Positions 59,298-64,000 of a stretch of DNA of 64,000 nucleotides are shown piece after piece. The stretch is taken from the NCBI GenBank assembly GCA_022559845.1, contig CM040118.1, positions 157,872,331 to 157,936,330 on the forward strand, written 5' to 3'. Below the pieces are notes generated by a model, which did no database searches, had not been told where the DNA came from, and saw only the letters and a program-made list of their open reading frames with translations. Positions within the stretch are counted from its first letter, which is position 1, and each line of letters opens with the position of its first letter. Made by a program: the position numbers and the translations under genes. The DNA comes from Amorphophallus konjac (lineage: Eukaryota > Streptophyta > Magnoliopsida > Alismatales > Araceae).

Positions 59298-60801
59298 TGT
59301 GGGGATTAGAATTATTTATTTAATTTGATTTTTGTTTGATTTATTCATTTATTACGTGGGCGTGCCTGTCACTAACTGACAAGTTTATTATGCGCTCGAT
59401 CTGACTTGGTCAGAAAAAAGTGAAGTCCGTGTCGAGACCGGAAGTCTGTCATACCATAAAGGCTATGACGTTAATTACATCCTCCAAAGAAGAAAAACCC
59501 TTGATTAATTACCAAGATAACGGGCCACCGGGGGCTATATAGATATGCAGGGATAGGTAAACCAGAAAGAATGATAATTCACAATGCGGGAACCAAATAC
59601 AAGCTCAGACATGCAGCTCAATTCCATTCACTATCTGAAACCCTCGATACATAGCGGAGGACGTAGGTCCGAAGACCACCATCACGCGTAGTGAGAGCTT
59701 TCAGTCAAAGCTAGTCTAACCTTCAGCAGATCACCATTTAATATATTGGGGTTTGAAACAGCGACAAATACATAGTAGGCATGCAGGCGCATATATAAAT
59801 GTATGATAGAATTGATTTCAAAGAAGCTAATAGATTAAAGCTAAATGAGATTCTTATTGGTTAATTGGAGAGCACCCCGGAGCTGAGTATGATGGGGAGA
59901 TGGAGAATAGAACGGGTGTTTAAAGCAACGCAGAGGGAGGACTTGGCATCTGATCCGGTGCGGTGAAACGTAGGAAAATGGGGTTGAACGTTGTGGTCCC
60001 ATTGAGGGTTTAAATGGCGCGGAGGGGGTAGGCGCCGAATTAGGGCGTGCCGGATTTGGGGTGCGCCGGTTTGGAGTAGAATTCTGATTTTTGAATTGTT
60101 GAGTTGCATTGTGATTTTGTTCAGCCTTTTGATGTTAATTAAGGTTGATCAGTGAATGAATTCAAAGTCTAACTGCCCTACAGACATGTCAAATCAAGAC
60201 TTGTGTAAGGTTCCTACTCAAGCACATTACATTCTCAGTTCAAAGTCGATTTACAGCTCTCAGAGCTAAGCTTCCATGATGATTCAGCCTGAATATTCAG
60301 ACAAAACTTTGGCAGCACCTCCCCATACCCAGAGGGTTATGGGGGGAAAGTGGATACATTCCCACAGAAACTGGGGTAAGCTCCTTAAAGCCGGGAGGCC
60401 AAACGGTGATCGGCGGACCCAGATGGATGGACCCTGGGGGCTAGCCTACGAGGGGCACCAATGGTCCATGGGCCAAAGGTACTGTTCAAAGGGATGGCCA
60501 GAATGGGAGGAAACCTCGAGGGCTAGCCTACAAGAGGTTCCTCACCTACATCCACCACCATTCCCAAAGGAACGTGGATTTAGTGTCGGGTCAAAAGACC
60601 CATTCCTATTCACCATAGATGGCTTGAAGGACTCCACGCCACAGGAGGGCGGAATCCTATAACCTTGTGGTGATTCAGAAGGAAAGTAGCATGAGCGTTT
60701 GATGGGGATGTCCCCCCTCCCCGGTCAGTGAACCATAAATGTCGAGAGAAAAGATGATATTCGCATTAAACCCTTCATTTTTCCCATGTGATTGGGACGG
60801 G
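59298..60801 (-). mobile_element. 5' LTR of the Tat element, truncated
   Basis: TGTGGGGATTAG at 59298 begins a direct copy of 5356-6952, including ACGTTAATTACATCC and GGGCTAGCCTACGAGGGG. It ends at 60801 in GGGACGGG, where a different sequence begins. The remaining U3-side part was not found in the window. Confidence 0.85.
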
Positions 60802-62216
60802 TGTTGACACCTTGAAAATGAACAAGGGTGGAAGCAGATCATACCCACAGTGAAGGACCAATGATGAAGCTCGTCGACCATTTACCCGGCTGAAGCCTTT
60901 GTCGGCCAAGCTGATGTCCGGTGCCGATGTCACTCAGACGGCAGCACTGATAAAGCAGTAATCGCTTGAATAATGAGACCTCCTAGCACACTTTAATAAG
61001 AGCTGTGTTACTGCCCCATCCAAGAATCCACAGATGACATGTCAGGGTAAGTCAGATGTCGGCTTATTGACAGATGTGATGTGAGATAAAGATGAAGCCG
61101 GTACCGGCAGATGAAGATTGTAAAGGCTTTTGCAAAGTCAGAACACAAGGCGAATCGTCTCCACAGATTATACACCCGGCTGAAGTCTTCCCAGACTAAA
61201 GCTGATGTCCGATCTAGTCACCATTCAGGTGACGATATCGATAAAATGATGCCCGATTTTGTCATCATTCAGATGGCAATACTGATGAAACTCCTATCTG
61301 CGGACTGATGAAAACCCTACTAATGATCTTAATACAAACTATATCACCAACGGAGGACCCTTTTGGGTGCTGATGTACTTGAGGGGCCGATAAAGGGCCT
61401 GGTATAAGAGACCTAAGTGGGCCTGTAATAGTGGCTCCGGGAGCCCCTTGTCAAAGCCCAATGGCTGCACCGAAAGGCTGGAGTCCTGTGCGCTGGGAAG
61501 CCCTCAGTTGAGGCACGCCGTGAGATGCCTACCGAGAAGGCAAGGAGGGACGGTTATAAAACCCCCTTCCCTTCGAAAAGAAAAGGAGGACGACCAGAAA
61601 AAAGGAGAGATAGAAGATAGAGATAGGGAGAGATAGAAAAAGACAGAAGAGAGACCGAGAGGGAAAAAAGAAGAAGCTGGGAGAAGAAGAAGAAAGGAAG
61701 ACTCAGGTGGGTAACCGGGGAGGGAGAGGAGTCAATGCTCCGCCCTCCCCCATGCTTCCTCTTTTTTTTCTTTTCTGATGTAATCTGGTGAGTCTTTCTC
61801 GATTTATCAATGTAGCCGGAGGATTCCGGTCTCGATTTCCACCTCTCTGTCTTTCATTTCCCTTCTACGATCTGTGTAAGTTTGGGATGATGTAATGAAA
61901 TGAAGTATCAACATGGCCCGTTTGGGCATTCGATTGATTGAGATATCTGCTGTCCTTCTCCCCTTCTTGCATCGGTTGTTCTTCGGAATATTGGTTTGCC
62001 TAGATGCTCCAGCTTTCCGACTCGTGTTTCGACCCCTTCCCTAGCCCGTTCTCTGGTGAAGGACGAAGACGGAGCCTCAACCCTCATTCAGTGGGTTATT
62101 GGGCTATGTCCCCCCTCCTTCCCTCCCCTCGGATCATGGTTTTCTTGAATATCATAGATTTCTGCGGAGCTCCCATCTCGTTCAGGGTCAGAGACATCAA
62201 TCTCTTGACCGTCTGA
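60802..62216 (+). mobile_element. LTR-like segment with TATA box (right end unresolved)
   Basis: Begins TGTTGACACC directly after the broken Tat LTR. A strong TATA (GGTTATAAAACCC, 61555-61561) is followed by a purine-rich leader (61580-61700). An imperfect direct repeat of about 75 bp lies upstream (about 60893-60962 and 61170-61245, CCCGGCTGAAG...GCTGATGTCCG). No PBS, coding domain or matching TSD was found, so this could be a 5' LTR, a solo LTR or another promoter-bearing repeat. Confidence 0.45.
61555..61561 (+). promoter_or_regulatory. TATA box
   Basis: GACGGTTATAAAACCCCC, the best TATA match in this part of the window, ahead of a GA-rich transcribed-leader-like stretch. Confidence 0.6.
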
Positions 62217-63330
62217 GCAGCAGGTGAGTAGAGAAAATGCCATACGTCCCACGAGGATTCGATAATGGATGATCTGCCCTTCGACTGATACTAACCTCCA
62301 TGTAATCCCCTCCTACACTCTAGATCTTGCCTCAATCTGAGCCAGAAATCCCAGAAGTCTCCTGAGCAGAGTATCGCAATCAAGCCATAAACCCTTTAGC
62401 CCCTTCCCAGCGTGGTCATTTCCCCGCCGAGAGCTACGCCGCCGAGAGGCCCCTTTCCTTAGCCCCTTCAACAAGTCAATAAAGCCGTTCAATATAGCAT
62501 TCCCGACCCGGGCTTCCCGGCGCCAGGTTCTCGGCGCGGTGACGGGCGCGCCGAGAAGTCCCCCACGCCGGGGACCACCCCTTGTGCCTTCCACCCCTTC
62601 GAACTGTAAACCACACAGATATACCCCTCGAACCCCTGATAAACGTTCCTACCACCAATGGAGAAACCACACCGATAGCCCCTACAGTCCGTTCAGTGTG
62701 ACCTTGAATTCGGTCGAAGGACGCCCCAGATCACCATATATACCTAAGGGGTAAAGATTATTGGGGATAACCCCCCCTACATAATCTTACGAGCCAAGGA
62801 AACTCTGCCACTGCATAAGTTTCAATGGCCTCAAAGGGATATTAAGTTGGTGCTGTAATCGCATACACGGGCTAGTGGTCCCATACCCCCCTTTTTCTGG
62901 CTTTCATCCCGGCATTCCGTGGGTGATCGTCTATCACTCCCTGGCAGACGCTAGGTACGGGGGAGGTGCTGCTGAAATCCTCCCAGGCCAATGAAAGATA
63001 ACACTGAAGCTGTCCTCGGGACTTCGCATAGTAATGGTGAAAAAGTTCTCTGCGTTGGACTCTTCTCCTCCAATCCCTCTCAGCTCTCAGCCTCCTATGA
63101 AACATATACAACTAAAACCAGTTGAACCCCATCTCTGAGTCCCCAGAGCCAATCCACTTTGATATAAATTCCCAGAAAACTCTTAAAACCCCAAAAACAG
63201 GGTACCGTAAAATCCTAAACTCCTCACGGCGCCCAAACACCAATACCTTCTCGGCACCGAACTCTCGGCGCCATCAACTCCCGGCGCAGCTTTCAGCGCG
63301 CCGGGAACCCTGTGGAACGCACTAGGTTTC
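62217..63330. other. Unassigned, partly GC-rich segment
   Basis: No gene family recognised. A minus-strand frame at 62594-62313 has no known domain. CGGCGC/GCGCGCCG words at 62480-62560 and 63220-63305 recall the Tat LTR. Possibly decayed LTR or internal region of a related element. Confidence 0.35.
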
Positions 63331-63739
63331 GTGTGTGAAAGTATCGGGATATCGGTGGTCTTTTTATCGGTTTATCTAGTGCGAGGGCGTGCCAGTCACC
63401 TAGGTGACAATGTGTTCGGGCTTCAAGACTGGAGTGGTCCGAAGCCCGGGGTGCGCTCCATCTGACTGATCAGATGATTGTGGATATCGGGTCGGGACTG
63501 GAGACCCGCCGCGCCATAAAGGGCGCGACGTTAATTACATCCCCTCAGAGAGGGAAAGACCTCTGATTAATCGCCAAGAAAAGGGGTCAAATGACCTAAA
63601 GATCGTTTTTCATTAAAGCATGCGAGTTGGGTTGACATGATTTAAACCCTCCGCGTCGGTATGTAAAACGGTGTTCAAAAACCGTACAAATACTTGCTGC
63701 GAGTGCGGCGAATTTAATGAAAGTGCGGGATTAGATCCC

Positions 63740-63783
<44 letters not shown>

Positions 63784-64000
63784 TCACTAAGGACCATCCA
63801 GTATTCGGTCGAGAGTTCATATTCGAAGCATCGAAGGTAACAACAAAGACATTCGGATATCTACCGTAGGTACGGCACGTTTCATGTGGGTGCGGGATCG
63901 GATCCCGGAAGAAGTGGGTCAATTTGATGAACTATCGGCTCAAGAGGTGCACGGATCATGACCATGTCGGGGATCCCGAGGTCCATGTCCGATACCACGG
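63331..64000. mobile_element. Diverged relative of the Tat LTR, cut by window end
   Basis: The order GAGGGCGTGCCAGTCAC, TAGGTGACAA, CCATAAAGGGCGCGACGTTAATTACATCCCC and TGATTAATCGCCAAGA parallels 5395-5585 and 59340-59525 in the same orientation, but is clearly more diverged than those two are from each other. The start near 63331 (TGTGTGAAAG) is tentative. Confidence 0.55.
63742..63780. repeat. (AT)n microsatellite
   Basis: A pure TA run of about 39 bases. Confidence 0.98.

Larger units (their letters stand above)
5356..60801 (-). mobile_element. Tat-lineage Ty3/gypsy element with five nested insertions
   Basis: The two ends are direct repeats starting TGTGGGGAT (5356 and 59298). A primer-binding site lies just inside the right one. 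Gag, protease, RT, RNase H, a second RNase H and integrase follow in order on the minus strand. The dual RNase H places it in the Tat lineage. With the nested insertions removed it is about 23.8 kb, within the size range of Ogre-like Tat elements. Every coding domain has stops or frameshifts. It carries an antisense plant-mobile-domain gene near the 3' LTR. The outer end of the right LTR is lost at 60801. Confidence 0.85.

Noticed and set aside
62862..62870. ACGGG after CATACA as the right TSD of the 60802 LTR
   Set aside because: Only four bases match if the LTR ends CA, and the sequence beyond does not continue the interrupted Tat LTR.

Overview
The window is intergenic DNA from a large, repeat-rich flowering-plant nuclear genome. 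Nearly everything interpretable is LTR retrotransposon: Ty1/copia elements of Sirevirus (SIRE) type, Ty3/gypsy chromoviruses of Tekay/Del type, and a Ty3/gypsy Tat-lineage element with two RNase H domains. I see no intact cellular gene, tRNA, rRNA or CRISPR array. The species cannot be named from the sequence.

The main structure is one very large Tat-lineage element read on the minus strand, from its 3' LTR (starting at 5356) to its 5' LTR (59298 to at least 60801). Five later insertions split it. Four have exact target-site duplications (TSDs) and one has a near-exact TSD: a Tekay-type solo LTR (15579-18873, CTATG/CTGTG), Sirevirus A (21323-34194, plus strand, GTGTG), Sirevirus B (40877-53325, minus strand, GGGGT), a poly(A)-tailed non-LTR retroposon (55738-56993, 15-bp TSD) and a solo LTR (57093-58818, GGGAG). 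Removing them leaves about 23.8 kb. In element order this is LTR, PBS, leader, gag, protease, linker, RT, RNase H, second RNase H, integrase, tandem-repeat 3' region, LTR. Coding frames are broken throughout.

The most interesting content is in the 3' third of the Tat element. Between its 3' LTR and its tandem-repeat region lies a plus-strand (antisense) gene at about 9575-14690. It encodes a plant mobile domain (PMD, aminotransferase-like) protein and has its own TATA box and recognisable introns. The PMD gene and Tat pol are convergent. Between them lie three diverged tandem arrays (about 120 bp period) that share one ancestral unit, and two copies of a GGTGAAAACCCGAAAGGG module.

Left of the Tat element are the gag start, PBS and 3.3-kb 5' LTR of a Tekay/Del-like element on the minus strand, cut at 978 by another Sirevirus-type LTR that runs off the window. 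Right of 60801 are a TATA-bearing LTR-like segment, an unassigned GC-rich stretch, and a diverged relative of the Tat LTR at the window edge.

The Sirevirus LTRs hold large U3 arrays of a short motif, AAGTCTGTRCA, every 25-40 bp upstream of the TATA box. The same motif recurs in otherwise different LTRs. Sirevirus A also carries a 3.3-kb duplication (LTR plus 1 kb of Tat flank) in place of its own primer-binding region.
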